Below, in pieces: positions 48,827 to 57,809 of a DNA stretch of 64,000 nucleotides. Location of the stretch: contig CM055093.1 in NCBI GenBank assembly GCA_029204225.1, positions 5,607,205-5,671,204 on the forward strand, in the 5' to 3' direction. Each line of letters begins with the position of its first letter. Positions within the stretch are counted from its first letter, which is position 1. The translations under genes and the position numbers were made by a program. The DNA is from Diphasiastrum complanatum. Lineage: Eukaryota; Streptophyta; Lycopodiopsida; Lycopodiales; Lycopodiaceae. The notes beneath the pieces are model-generated. The model saw only the letters and a program-made list of their open reading frames with translations, made no database searches and was not told the DNA's origin.

Positions 48827-51800
48827 AGGTTCTTCACTTCGTTATTGAATTCCTTTAGGATGTATATGTAGTTTTTTGGCCAATATTTTACAAATTCTAA
48901 CGACATCTTGATGTTTTGAAAAGCTTTGTGAATCTTTAGGTCAATTTTGAGCAAAACTAAAGTGATCGTGTTCCAATCAAGATGCTCATCTACTATTTGA
49001 TTGGGTTGGAAATGGTGTCACATGAGAATAACAAAATTGGGAATGAGTTTTACACAATCTTCATTGGAATCCGTGCATAGATAAGTAACTCATTGGCAGG
49101 AGTTCCTTCTTTGGCATGGGAACCTCTTGCAAAGGGGTGATCTTTGGAGATGGCATAAAAAAACAATTGTTCTTTGAGACTTTGGTGGTAACGGTCCTAC
49201 TATATGGATGTCAATTTTGGATGAGAAGCTTATCATGTGCCAAATGGGCTAAAATTGAGAGAGTTTAAAAGAGGTTTCAAACCTCCTATTTCGGAGTCAA
49301 CGATGTGCTATTTTGTTGGCTGAAACTAATGTACTTCCTTTGGAAGTAGTTGCCTTGCTTAACTCAATCAAATATCTTGAAAGAGTAGAAACTCACAGGA
49401 TAACAAGCTATCAAAGGAGGTTGTAAAAATTTGCATGCTCCCCATTTTCAAAAAATTAATGCAATGAATGGACTTTTAACTCCCTAACCTGAAATATTGT
49501 GTAGAGAAAGTTCATTGATTACATTTAGAAAGAGCATTTTAGGAGAAAAAAATAATACTATGAGAATTGATTCCATCCGAATGTTGGTGGGCCTAAACAA
49601 AGACATATTGAGAAATTTTCCATGAAAGGAAACCAGGGGCTACTTCATGACTTCACATGAACTGACATGCACATAGATCAAAACAAGATGGTGCAATTCA
49701 AAGCTTGCTTGGAAGGTATGATGATGAAGTAAGCATATAAAATGGCTACATAGAAAATATCGTTGAACTCTTCTAAACAGTTGTTGATCTTACAATGATT
49801 TTATTCATGTTGTTATTTGTACAACACAATCATGTGATCACCCCCAAGCCTAGGAGACTACATTATGATCACTAAACAATCCACTAAGGCATAGCCATGG
49901 CATCATACCACCATAGCTCACCCCATTGGGGAGGTACCTCATCTAGTTTGAATGATCTATAAGAATTCTTACCAGTTCAAGTCTCAACTTATTCGAATGA
50001 ATTTATTAATGCCACTAATACCCATTATATAGTCATAGCCCCCAAGTCTACATGTCCTAGGTACTTTTGCAACTAGTTGCTCCCACATCAACATGTCTAG
50101 TCTATGTGTCCCCTAACTAACCCCAGCTTACCAATTCATTTATTGGCAAATACAACCAATCCCAAGTGCTAACCATTAGTTAAAGCCTAACTTCGTCATG
50201 TTTCCTCCACCCGAGGCAAGACACTAACGGACTGCAACTATTCAAGTTTGTAACATACTTCCTTCTCTCAAACATTTACATCCTCAAAAATGAAGTTGGA
50301 CAAGCATTTTTGCTCTTTCAATGCTCTCCCAAAAATCATCATATAATGACTATATTTTCCACCTAATCAGGTACCTAGGAATAAGGCGATGTCTTAATTG
50401 TCTTTCTCTCACATTGAACACCATCTCAAGCTCCAAAGGAATCTAAATGAAAGGTCCTCAACTTGGCCTAATTGATTCTCAAATGCCTGTGAATCACCTT
50501 CATGCAGATTGGCCTTTCATAATATATCATATGGAATTTGCTTCCTACTAGAAGTTCTAGCTTCTAAGCCACATGATTCACTCATTTAATAAATTTTCCA
50601 CACTCCACAATATCTTGCAAACAATCTGCAATGCTTACCAATCCAAATTACACTCAAATCTTTTGGAATTCACAGATATTGAATGTACTTGTCACTATTT
50701 AGCATACTGGCAATGTATCTAACTATTAGGTGACAACTATATCGCTCATATTGTATTGGACTACAACTCTCAAGTACAAGCACTGTTTGTTTTGTCTCCC
50801 GTTTCTCTCACAAAGGATTCAATGTATTGCTCTATGCTCTGATATTCCACACATCCTTGTTAGCAATGTCACCAATCATCAAGCTAGTCAAACTAATCAA
50901 TGACATCTTCCTCATAGCCATCATATTTTCACACTCTAGCATATAATCAGCAACAAAAGCTTTCTCTTTTCTAGTACTTCTAACGCTTCTTCCCACAAAT
51001 TTCCAAGTGCTATACATTATATCCAACTACATTATCTTTATATTTCTTTCAACTCTACTAGTGGTGTTATTATAACATCATTTTATTAAAACTCCATCTT
51101 TGAAAATTCCAGGCACGAGAATTGTTGATTATATAATATATCTCATTCAAAATTATTGTAATTTTTGCAACTATACTTGACAGATCTTTTTCAAATGAAC
51201 AATCCCTTACTACACACTTCTATCCTACAATTCCACTAGCGTTGCTTGCAATCTACTGAATTGTCGCCTTTATTTATTCATTCCACTTGAGTTAATTCCC
51301 CTATTGCTAATTCTCTCAGGTGTCCTAGTATTGCACATCTAGGAAACCTAATTCTGATTTGATTGCGCTTGATTCCAAGAAAAACTTTTGCACAAACTCT
51401 ATACTTCATCTATGTCTGATGGTATGATTTCCAATAATAGTGATTCTCATGTAAACTATGTTGATAAAAGCAAATTTTTGTCTAATATGCTTGTATAACT
51501 ACTAATTTCTCCATAAAATCCTATGTTTGACCACTAGACCGGCTATGACTGCCTAATGTTGCTATATGGCTACTAGGACCCTGTATGGATTATTCTCTAG
51601 AAGTTAATGCTTTGCACAATTCCCCCCAACCAAAAATGTCACACCTAAAAGTAGATTCACAATGTTTGGTGTACATAAAACCCGAATCATGTTAATAGGA
51701 GACCACAACACTGAAATTTGATACCTTCACTACAAGTAGCCAGGAACAATTAAAGCTCCAATAGGCTCATCTAATAAAAGCTCACGAGAACATCGCCATG

Positions 51801-53515
51801 GGTGTAGTACCATGTCATAAATCTAGTATGTTCATACATGATATGATACTGTGTTCCAAAATAGGGCATTTAATACCAGGTTGGAAATTTGGTATGCTTA
51901 TGCATGCATACACCACTTTAATACAATGCAACATGCTCAACTAGAATTGCACGAACATTAAATTAGGCTTGCTATGGACACGAGTTCTAACATGTACGTG
52001 TGAATTCGTGCACAACATAGACGGAGAGCATCAGAAAAGTACAGAAAAGCTTTGGTATAATCAAAGTCAAATATATACCTTTGATGGACGGGTTAGAAAC
52101 TCTTTTCCATCATGCAACCACAAGTAATGGACTTTCTCACAAGACTATCATGAATAACTCCACACAATACTATCAAAACAAGTGTATTAGACAAGATGTC
52201 AACATTTCCAAGGAGGCCTCATAGTGAAAAAATGACTCCATAAATATTATGTCCTCATGCCCAAATGAAAATAGGTCTGAGTGATTGATTGCATGGTCGA
52301 ATGAAATTAAATCCAACCATTGAGGAGCATGTAAAACATTTTCCAAGTAACATGAATGTTTCGAGGAACATGTTCCCATTCTCAAAACACATTCCTTGGT
52401 ACGTTCTGGATTCATCTTGACTTTGCCCTTGGGCCCCATAGTCACGACAATATTTGCATTCAACCTTGTTGGGAACTCTAATGGGAGCGTTGCAGGGAAC
52501 ATCTTCCCTCAGGAGAGGAAAAGGGAATCCCTAGATAACTGTGTTTCAGTCTCATCTTGACTTCAGCTCCCACATTGGTAATGGCACTTCTATTCCACCT
52601 TAGGCCTTAACAAGACAGTCCATAATGACATGGACATAACATAGGTGCAATTGATGGACTCTCTCGTCGAGAAAATAATTTTCACATTCCAAAAGTTTCT
52701 AGTCCCTTCCCCAACAATTGGAGTGAGTATTTTCCATCACTGAGTTTGATCATGACATAGATCAAAATTTATAGCACACACTCCTGTTGTTTGTACCTGT
52801 TTACTGCATGAGATGCAAAAACTATGCAAGTTTTTACATCACTGGGACTGTCATTTAATATTATACTAAATTCAGTGTAGACACCTTACTCAAGGGTTTG
52901 ATTCTAGGGACTTGAATTTGGAAGGAGTCAAGACCTCAACATTTAACCTAGAATATACGGAATCAAAAGAGAAATTCTAATGTCTCTTCATATGACAGAA
53001 ACAGGGACTAGGTATTGTAAATGTCAGAGCGACTTTGCTGCTACAATCCACTAAGATTCAACCTTGTTTTTCAGGCATTTAAAGGGGAAAAAAAACTGTT
53101 GATACGACTAAGTTCCCTTAAGGAGATGAGAGAACTCGAACACATGCACAGAAATACTTGGTTCTAATTCTACAATGAAGCTCACTCCTTGCAGATCAAA
53201 ATATTGTACCTGCCTGATGTATCGTGGCAAGGACTGAGCAGCTTTGTAGACGGATGGGTCAATTTGGTTTTGTTTTAGAAATTTAAGAAAGGCTTCTGGA
53301 AGGGGCAAAGCTCCCTTCTCCCAATTCTCTTTCTTCCGGCCAACGGATGCATCATTTGCTTCGGGGTCTGAAATTTCGAGTTCGTCCATTACTGGCACTG
53401 CCATACGATCCGTCAAACTATCCCAACTGCGGGCATTCGCTGCAGCTTCTACAACAGATGAAGGCCTTGCGTCTTTTGGATGAGAAAACTGATCAAATGA
53501 ACAAGAAGATGGCAT
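31501..53515 (-). CDS. NSUN-family RNA cytosine-5 methyltransferase, 9 exons
   Basis: It transfers a methyl group from S-adenosylmethionine to carbon 5 of a cytosine in RNA (tRNA or rRNA; the target cannot be told from sequence). Nine exons join in phase to 1,515 nt, 504 codons plus stop. The N-terminal region is residues 1-150. The SAM motif I is DICAAPGAKLC (174-184), followed by a TGVDIAQHRLAACR segment and LADGTTFS. A charged insertion spans about 235-365. Motif IV is VLVDAECTHDGS (Cys375), where most NSUN proteins have a P-C pair. Motif VI is VYSTCS (Cys434), the catalytic cysteine that attacks the base. The end is LRFDPFVSNTNGLFVAK and a basic tail. The TE-filled introns suggest slow accumulation around a working gene. 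The start is uncertain: ATG 53515 gives this count, but exon 1 is open to about 53546 and an upstream exon is possible. No RNA evidence is available. Confidence 0.9.
32241..32420. repeat. 90-bp tandem duplication copying a splice donor
   Basis: Copies 32241-32330 and 32331-32420 differ at one inner position (TTC against TTA) plus the junction bases. Each contains ACCTCACCT, the reverse complement of the exon 8 donor AGGTGAGGT, so intron 8 contains a second, decoy donor 90 bp downstream of the real one. Confidence 0.9.
32418..32479 (-). CDS. NSUN methyltransferase exon 8
   Basis: This 62-bp exon encodes residues 435-455, FTFQQNESVVERFLAAQPNA, the family's helix after motif VI. The donor is GCAG/GTGAGG and the acceptor GGGCAG/CTTCAC. 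Its donor lies at the edge of a 90-bp tandem duplication. Confidence 0.9.
33408..33475 (-). CDS. NSUN methyltransferase exon 7 (catalytic cysteine)
   Basis: This 68-bp exon is too short for simple frame scans. It encodes residues 413-434, LNGFRLLKLGGSLVYSTC. Cys434 forms the covalent bond with cytosine in this family. The donor is GCAG/GTCCGA, a weak GT site; the acceptor is TACAG/CTGCAG. Confidence 0.9.
33982..34113 (-). CDS. NSUN methyltransferase exon 6 (motif IV cysteine)
   Basis: Forty-four codons encode residues 369-412, VLVDAECTHDGSLKHISKFE, then an ERISSIADLQ end. Cys375 is the cysteine that in NSUN enzymes helps release the product. Both splice phases are 0. Confidence 0.94.
34874..35136 (-). 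CDS. NSUN methyltransferase exon 5
   Basis: It encodes residues 281-368. A Lys/Arg/Glu-rich helix (RKTRKEKHAEKRARFFEEKR) is followed by a variable segment and the end NGYDK leading into motif IV. Splice sites are TTGTAG/GTATTC and ACAAG/GTATGC. Confidence 0.92.
35358..35660 (-). CDS. NSUN methyltransferase exon 4 (SAM-binding core)
   Basis: It encodes residues 180-281: AKLCMIADLLGSTGSLTGVD completes the SAM pocket, followed by LADGTTFSL. The second half (residues about 235-281, Asn/Lys-rich) has no counterpart in bacterial relatives. Splice sites are TTATAG/GGGCG and GCAG/GTAAAT. Confidence 0.92.
37941..38156 (-). pseudogene. Copia Gag (UBN2) fragment in intron 3
   Basis: The 71-residue frame has IEDYQDQLAVVGEFV, ADLVSLLL and FAKTQIVRE, the C-terminal helices of a UBN2-type Gag. 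Nothing else of the element was found around it. Confidence 0.6.
38401..38800. repeat. GC-rich hairpin block with GACGCGTCC motifs
   Basis: Repeated GACGCGTCC/GTCCGGACGC words surround a 20-bp-arm hairpin (38458-38507; ATTCCGGCCCAGACCCTCAT pairs with 18 of 20 bases). A second, near-perfect palindrome GCTTCCTTAGATAT followed by an AT run and its mirror lies at about 38734-38775. Poly(A/T) runs separate them. The layout resembles subterminal repeats of hAT-type or MITE elements. Confidence 0.5.
38839..39046 (+). repeat. Direct repeat flanking the hAT/gypsy block, copy 1
   Basis: It shares stretches such as AGCAATTTATGGCCCCTG, AGAGGGTGT.TGGCACCCAC and CTGCCCCCTCCTGTT with 42607-42798 in the same orientation. 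Confidence 0.7.
39096..40950 (-). pseudogene. hAT transposase (DUF659 and core), exon-split, decayed
   Basis: Five minus-strand coding blocks follow hAT order. Block 1 (40406-40950) has the DUF659 segment IMADGWTDRRRRPLINVIVS. Block 2 (40054-40277) has VVTDNASNCRGMGELLMADY and WTPCAAHSLDLLL, containing a catalytic aspartate region. Block 3 (39672-39963) has DILFMEPFWVDMQQLM and block 4 (39347-39560) the WDKFHWPIHSVAHILLPLF segment. Block 5 (39096-39293) has VSWWESYGTGQPDLRTLALR of the dimerisation region. GT-AG sites separate the blocks. The last codon of block 1 is TAG, consistent with a mutated CAG. The BED zinc finger and the end of the dimerisation domain are missing. Confidence 0.85.
40951..42431 (-). 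pseudogene. Ty3/gypsy RNase H end, integrase and C-terminus
   Basis: In minus-strand order: the RNase H tail MSIRYRRGKFNTVADALSR (42350-42431), an acidic linker, a zinc-binding segment CQKCQVNKAERLKARG, the integrase core with SMDFIVGLPK, VSDQDSKFTGNFW and DGQTERVNQVLEDM (D, D, E present; 41400-41879), a C-terminal part with MYGFQPRSPTAVG (41085-41318), and after a frame change a YELELPHNSKVFPVFHVSQL segment (40990-41085). RT and LTRs are missing. The reading continues into the hAT block. Confidence 0.88.
42522..42562. repeat. GC-rich hairpin
   Basis: GCGGACGCATCC and GGGTGCGTCCGC pair with 11 of 12 bases around a short GC-rich loop. It uses the same GACGC words as 38401-38800. Confidence 0.55.
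42607..42798 (+). repeat. Direct repeat flanking the hAT/gypsy block, copy 2
   Basis: Same-orientation partner of 38839-39046. A C-run of 14 lies inside at about 42669. Confidence 0.7.
43085..43324 (+). pseudogene. Possible captured exon fragment, GC-rich
   Basis: GC content is well above the surroundings. In one frame (about 43088-43220) it reads as a charged helix, DVRRHNERKQKAEFHESQQE and PRALRLSNLL, as expected for a host exon. In another frame a 75-codon stretch is open. The family was not recognised. It adjoins the foldback repeat, so capture by that element is a possibility. Confidence 0.3.
43325..44736. repeat. Foldback: 0.65-0.7 kb inverted repeat
   Basis: The arms 43325-44022 and 44089-44736 are imperfect reverse complements (for example TGTACTCCCGGATTTTACCA and CGACTCCACGTCA on each side), with a 66-nt loop. 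The left arm has an extra tandem copy of a roughly 58-bp unit (43340-43430) containing AGTGAATGGCACAGTTCTG. A transcript would form a long hairpin. Confidence 0.88.
44130..44560 (-). pseudogene. Gene-like reading frame in the foldback right arm
   Basis: The right arm on the minus strand stays open across frame 44130-44420 and the preceding acidic stretch. It shows EQDSDDDEEYKPSVSQEESS, NESQLEQVLQSVQSLKGNF and AHFLNSDTQRSSIYQAMF. The left arm keeps the same words with more stops. The mix looks like host-gene exons rather than a transposon protein. I do not recognise the family. Confidence 0.4.
44737..45843. other. No supported gene
   Basis: A 72-codon minus-strand frame (44863-45081) and others show no recognisable features. 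Confidence 0.35.
45844..46082. mobile_element. Small palindromic element (MITE-like), GGTTCGAACC repeats
   Basis: This 239-bp block has short ends GTTACA and TGTAAC and about eight forms of GGTTCGAACC split between its two ends, with an A-rich middle. Flanks share TTGTC (part of a possible 8-bp target site). It may be a non-autonomous DNA transposon whose repeated word binds a transposase. Confidence 0.55.
47266..47470. repeat. Tandem duplication, about 105-bp unit
   Basis: Two successive copies share CATCTCTCCATGAACAAAAT and TTTCAACACTGCTCT. Copy 2 has small deletions. It lies in intron 3, 185 bp from exon 3. Confidence 0.85.
47655..47745 (-). CDS. NSUN methyltransferase exon 3 (SAM motif I)
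   Basis: It encodes residues 150-180, IYGMDAASGAAVTALEV then DHVLDICAAPG, the conserved entry to the SAM-binding fold. Splice sites are CTAG/ATTTATGG and CCCCAG/GTTAGC. Confidence 0.92.
48046..48190 (-). CDS. NSUN methyltransferase exon 2
   Basis: It encodes residues 101-149 with DIKPVSWLPGFFYIAPKANI. The acceptor is GGCCAG/GTTTAAACC and the donor AAAG/GTATTT. A 51-bp CT run (GA on the coding strand) starts about 26 bases upstream of the acceptor. Confidence 0.88.
48217..48286 (+). repeat. CT microsatellite followed by C and A runs
   Basis: A (CT) run of about 25 units is followed by 10 C and 10 A. On the methyltransferase coding strand this is a GA run just before the exon 2 acceptor. Confidence 0.95.
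48310..48720 (+). pseudogene. LINE reverse transcriptase fragment
   Basis: Overlapping plus-strand frames show a non-LTR RT palm: a DPSNYRTKMIGFFSAKLW-type segment, AKEQACFRKIHSTVL, SRSIIEESQSKRLNLYCCF and KAFEKVPR, matching the order of motifs 2 to 4 in plant non-LTR elements. The catalytic aspartate of motif A (usually D before F.KAFD) falls in a frame break. Confidence 0.8.
48796..48824 (+). repeat. Run of 29 G
   Basis: A continuous G tract lies in intron 1, between two parts of the LINE remnant. Its length may be affected by sequencing error. Confidence 0.9.
49150..49450 (+). pseudogene. LINE RT downstream fragment
   Basis: The frames show a LVVTVLLYGCQFWMRSLS segment, AKIERV, KRFQTSYFGV and NVLPLEVVALLNSIKYLERV. 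These match the thumb and linker of the same LINE class as 48310-48720, in the same orientation and order. Confidence 0.75.
53214..53515 (-). CDS. NSUN methyltransferase exon 1
   Basis: It encodes residues 1-100 and carries LPLPEAFLKFLKQNQIDPSV before a PRYI segment typical of the family's N-terminal domain. The open frame continues upstream to 53546, where GTGCAG could be a splice acceptor, so a further 5' exon is possible. The exon most likely ends at a GC donor (CAG/GCAGGT), because the nearby GT donor would bring a stop into the next exon. Confidence 0.8.
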
Positions 53516-53546
53516 TAATGGTGCTGTGTTCAATGTATTCTCCAAT

Positions 53547-56050
53547 CTGCACAATGAGACTTGTGAGAAATTAGGGTTGGAGTGCTCAATTTTTTTTTAA
53601 AAAGAACAATGTTGTAATTGGCATGAGCATTGAAAAGGGACAGCTCTCATAGGCTGCGAACACCAGTGTTCACCGCCATATTCAATTGGTCTTCAATTGA
53701 ATGGCTAATTGCGCCCGGTAGCAGGCGGTGAGTAGGCCTACTACCATGTAAAAGCACCCTTCAAAGCACCTCGTCGCATGGCGGCTCAGTGCGTGAAGGG
53801 TGCTTGCTACACAGGGCCGCTACCTAGTTCATATCATATCACAAAGGCCTTGTCATGTCATATTGTCATATTTTTACTTTATGTCAATCTCACCATTTTA
53901 GCATTATGGGAATCATGTGTCAGAATAATAAGTTAAACTTTTTGTGAAGATCAAAATGATGTATATGATCAAATTTAAAAATATATGAAAATTTATTTTG
54001 TGCAATGGATTTATATTTTGATTTTGAAATATGAGCATAATCTTCATAAATTTGTATTTTATAATAAGAAATTTGATATCAATTTGTTGTAAGCTTTGAC
54101 TAGACATTTCAAACTAATAACATTTGTTGATGATTATAATTTGCTTATTAGACAACATAATCAACCAAACAAAGTTGTCATAGACAAATATTCTATATGG
54201 TCCATATAACTTGAGAAAAGAATTAGTCCATTCTGGATTAATTATTAAATTACACGTGATTGTTGAAATGTCATATCACTAAGCATTGACTTTGTATACC
54301 ACTTTGTTATATGAGAAGCTTAAAAATCATGTCGATTTTATAAGATTAGAAGTCTTGATATATGCAACAAAAAAAATTGTTACTTGGTAAAGGTAACAAG
54401 TTGACTATACATGGATGCAACGATGTTATGCAAAGAAAACAAGCAAAATTTGGTCGAGGCCACATGGCCTTGCCTTGGTTAAAACGTATTTTAAGTAGGT
54501 TTATGATTGTAGAATTTATTTCGTCATTAATAAAATAAAGTATCTTTGTATTAGTAAAGCACATAGGTCACTTTTGTTGCTTTTGTTGTTTTTTTAAGCA
54601 AAGTTACATTTATGTATATGTGTGGGAACTTTAGTACATTCTTGAAAACAGTAAACTGCAATTATAATTAAAGTCGTTATTGAAAAAATTGTACCGAGAA
54701 ACTTACTTGTTTTGCTTTATGTGTCTTCTTTTTGTGGGGTGGAAGGCCCCGTCCGAGGGCCTTCCTTGCACCTCGCCTAGAGCTTCAACAAACAAGTGGT
54801 TATGATCAAGAAACCAGTGGTTTTGCTAGTAATGACTATTTTGTTTATATTTTAACATCTTTCTCAAGCCTAATTTCAGTAGTTTTATTTGTATCTAACA
54901 AGTTGTTGGGGGAGAAAAAAATTGCCAATATCTTGTTTACTTCATCATTTTGTTTGTAATAGATATGAAAAAATAATTCATTGATATATGACATGTGTAA
55001 GTAAGCAATGATTTGTTTGTTTTATATTACCCTAAACATAGAATAAAATATAATGTATGAAATTTAAATTTGTAATTATATAGAAAGTATAATAGTAACT
55101 GTGTGTTTTTTTTTTTTTAAATAATTAATATATTTTAGACAGGAGAATGATCACTCTAATATGTAATAGACAGGAGAATGATCACTCTAATATGCATACA
55201 TCGATCTCGAAACACATTTAAACTTATGGTTGTTGGTCTAGTTGGCTTTCAGATATAGTGGTTGTCTTTTAAAATTGTAATTTAAAATCATATTGTTGCA
55301 TACATTTATAAAGTGCATTTGAATGCTCGTTTTGACATAGCACGTCAATATTAAAGTCATCGAGAATAATGACAAGAATATGTATTGCGATGTTTGAAAG
55401 AATTTCATCTAATGTTTGAATAAAAGATGTCATGTTCAAATATGGTTTTTGATATAATGTCATAATATATACATATAATAATAGAGTAGTATTGAATATA
55501 GAGCATAAAATTTCTAAAGTTTATGTATTATACATTGTGTATTTTTCAAATGTTTGATTTTTCTTATATGCTATAGTTGTTCCTACAAATTTGTAACTAT
55601 CCAATGTATGAAAAAATGGAGAAAAGTATGGTGCTTGTGCATGTTTTTTGTTTCTTGTAAACATATTATATGTGATGACATTAGGTTTGGATCGGCACAA
55701 ATATCAAGAATGTGTTTTTGTAAGGATCAAGTATTCAATTACTAGATACTAAGATGTGAACTATAATGAATTCGTGTCAGATTTAAGTTATTTGCTTGCA
55801 AAGGTGAAACGATATGTAGGTTGTGTATGTTGCATGCACGTGTCAATGTTGTATATGTCGTTTGGATTAAAAAATTAATGTGTTCATAGTTATTCCTTGT
55901 GCACGAGATGTATTGTACGTGCAATTGCAACATGGATTGGAAATTGTTTTCGAGTTATTATATTTAAAGCAGAGCATCCAATTTGAAATTCTTTTACGAT
56001 TTTGTGAATTGGAGTCCAATTTTTGTTTATATCATACAATTCATATATAT
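53547..56050. other. Upstream region, AT-rich, no gene recognised
   Basis: Apart from a stem-loop (53715-53822), a 9-bp hairpin GGAAGGCCC/GGGCCTTCC (about 54743-54767) and a 30-bp unit repeated twice (about 55137-55197, AGACAGGAGAATGATCACTC), nothing was recognised. The methyltransferase promoter should lie in its first part, but no clear TATA box could be placed. Confidence 0.45.
53715..53822. repeat. Stem-loop element
   Basis: Ends GGTAGC.GGC and GCCGCTACC, with inner arms AAGCACCCTTCA and TGAAGGGTGCTT (12 of 12 pairing), make a foldback of about 108 bp. It is possibly a small MITE. Confidence 0.6.
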
Positions 56051-56059
56051 GAAAATATT

Positions 56060-56860
56060 TCCGCAACAGATCTCGAAGTCCATCAAATGGATTCCCAGAC
56101 CGCTTTCCTCAATGGGACCATTGTAGAGAAAATCTTTATGTCACAGCCAAAAGTATACGAGCTGAGGGGTAAGCAACATCTTGTGTGCAAAATTCACAAG
56201 GCACTCTACAGGCTGAAACAATCACCTAGAACCTAGTTCCATAAAATAAACTATTCTCAACTCAACAGTCTCGAGTTGAGAATGGTTTCATTCTAAACTC
56301 AACAGACTCGAATGTCTACTTCAAGTCTGTATTGAATTTCTTCATCATCATCACTCTCTATGTAGATGATATATTATTATTCAATAAAGATCTAAATCTG
56401 ATGAAGGAAACGAAATGCATGCTGGCCAAGGAGTACAAAATGATTGATATGGGTCTAGCCCACTATTGTCTCGGAATTGAAATTTTTCGAATTCGACCCA
56501 GCCAACTGATTTTCATCTCACAAACATGTTGGAAAAGTATGGAATGGCCAACTACAAACCAAATCACTTTCCACTCGACCCTAGACTGGAGCTGTCGAAG
56601 AAACAATCTCCTCAAACTGAGCCAGAAAAGGAGGAGATGAAGCAATATCGGTTTCACTCCATCATCGGCTCACTGATGTATCCAAGAATCTGCACTTGAC
56701 CCGACATTGCATATTCGATCAGCTCACTCAACTTCTTATCGAATCTAGGTCTAACCCATTGGAAAGCACTCACAAAAGTTATGAAGTACATCCAGACAAC
56801 CAAACATCTTAGCATCTGTTATGGAGGCAGCCAACCTACCAACCAAATACCTTAAACAAT
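56060..56860 (+). pseudogene. Copia reverse transcriptase fragment
   Basis: It shows DLEVHQMDSQTAFLNGTIVE, KIHKALYRLKQSPRT, then in a second frame ITLYVDDILLF with the YVDD box intact, YCLGIEI, and in a third frame the RT end IIGSLMYPRI and ITRP-like PDIAYSI. Frame breaks lie near 56235, 56320 and 56530. No integrase or RNase H remains. A LINE 3' end follows directly. Confidence 0.88.
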
Positions 56861-56879
56861 TTCACAATATTGAGAAATA

Positions 56880-57800
56880 TATGTTGGTAAACACAAGTCA
56901 TCATATTTAGAAGGGTGTTCAATGTGAAGCAGTCGTTCCTGCAACTACAACACATCGAAGTATTGCAAGTGCTTGAGTGCGTTGTAAAGTCATAGAAACT
57001 CGTTGATGATAATAAGCCGTAATGATAGATAAAGGTGAGGCACCACGTCCTTGGAGTTTCGCTGCAAAACCTGCACAAGGTGATAGAAAATCATCGAATT
57101 TCTTACGCAGGCACCCATATGTTTCCAAAGAAAAAGGAATAAAGTCATCTTCAGGAGTGCGATGTGAATAATCTCGCTCTTTATCTAGAGCTGCATGAGA
57201 AGCAACGGCACCCTAAGTAGTTGAAGCACGGCGAAGGAGGTCAGGCTGTGAAGGATCAGCAACAACAACATCCCCAAGCGTGCAAATCCCCTCGCGCGAA
57301 AGAACAAGGTCAACTCGATGTCGAGACGACTGTGAATCAGACACAAGCAAGATGTGGGTCTACTCCCGACAACATGAAAGCCGCACTCATGTGCAATAGA
57401 TGTCAATACGTCACGAATGGAATCCTGAGTCGCAGTGCGCTCTCCGCCAGAAGGGCAACGCATGAGATGAGTGCCAATAGGATCAACAGGGTGACCACAA
57501 GAACATTTTGTCAGACCTTCGAGCACTAGATGAGGGAGACCCAACCTAACCTGAAGAGCGGTGAGAAACAACTATGAAGAAAGGCACAAGTGTGGAACAA
57601 CAGGGCGTGCAACAAGCCAAGCACCAACACCCGAGCCTGCAATAAGACAGAAGATGAGCCCGAGTCTCATCGGAAGGTGAATCACTGAGAAGCTGAGTGA
57701 AAGCATGTGAGTCGAAGTGCTCCAAAAGATACTTCTAAAAATGAGCACGCTGATGGCTAAGCAAAGTCTCAAAGGGAGGCAAAGAAGCTCGCATAGGTGG
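56880..57800 (-). pseudogene. LINE 3' ORF2 end with Cys/His motif
   Basis: Minus-strand frames show GLPHLVLEGLTKCSCGHPVD followed by THLMRCPSGGER (CxC..H..C-type motif), RDVLTSIAHECGF, then a second frame METYGCLRKKFDDFLSPCAG and QRVSMTLQRTQALAILR. This is the C-terminal region of a plant non-LTR element ORF2, downstream of RT. Breaks and stops are frequent. It may be the same LINE class as in intron 1. Confidence 0.75.
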
Positions 57801-57809
57801 AGGGATGAG

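Larger units (their letters stand above)
48191..53213 (-). other. Intron 1 of the methyltransferase gene (5.0 kb, probable GC-AG)
   Basis: The coding-strand donor is CAG/GCAGGT and the acceptor GGCCAG/G. It holds LINE fragments (48310-49450) and simple repeats. Positions 49451-53213 show no recognised gene; a 109-codon minus-strand frame at 52173-52502 has a faint Copia protease-like NVLHAPQ word only. Confidence 0.7.

Noticed and set aside
52173-52502. Copia protease fragment in intron 1
   Set aside because: Only a short NVLHAPQ-like word; no D-S/T-G site nearby.
53204-53209. Ordinary GT donor for methyltransferase exon 1
   Set aside because: It puts exon 2 in a frame with an immediate stop, whereas the GC donor five bases earlier gives a conserved reading.
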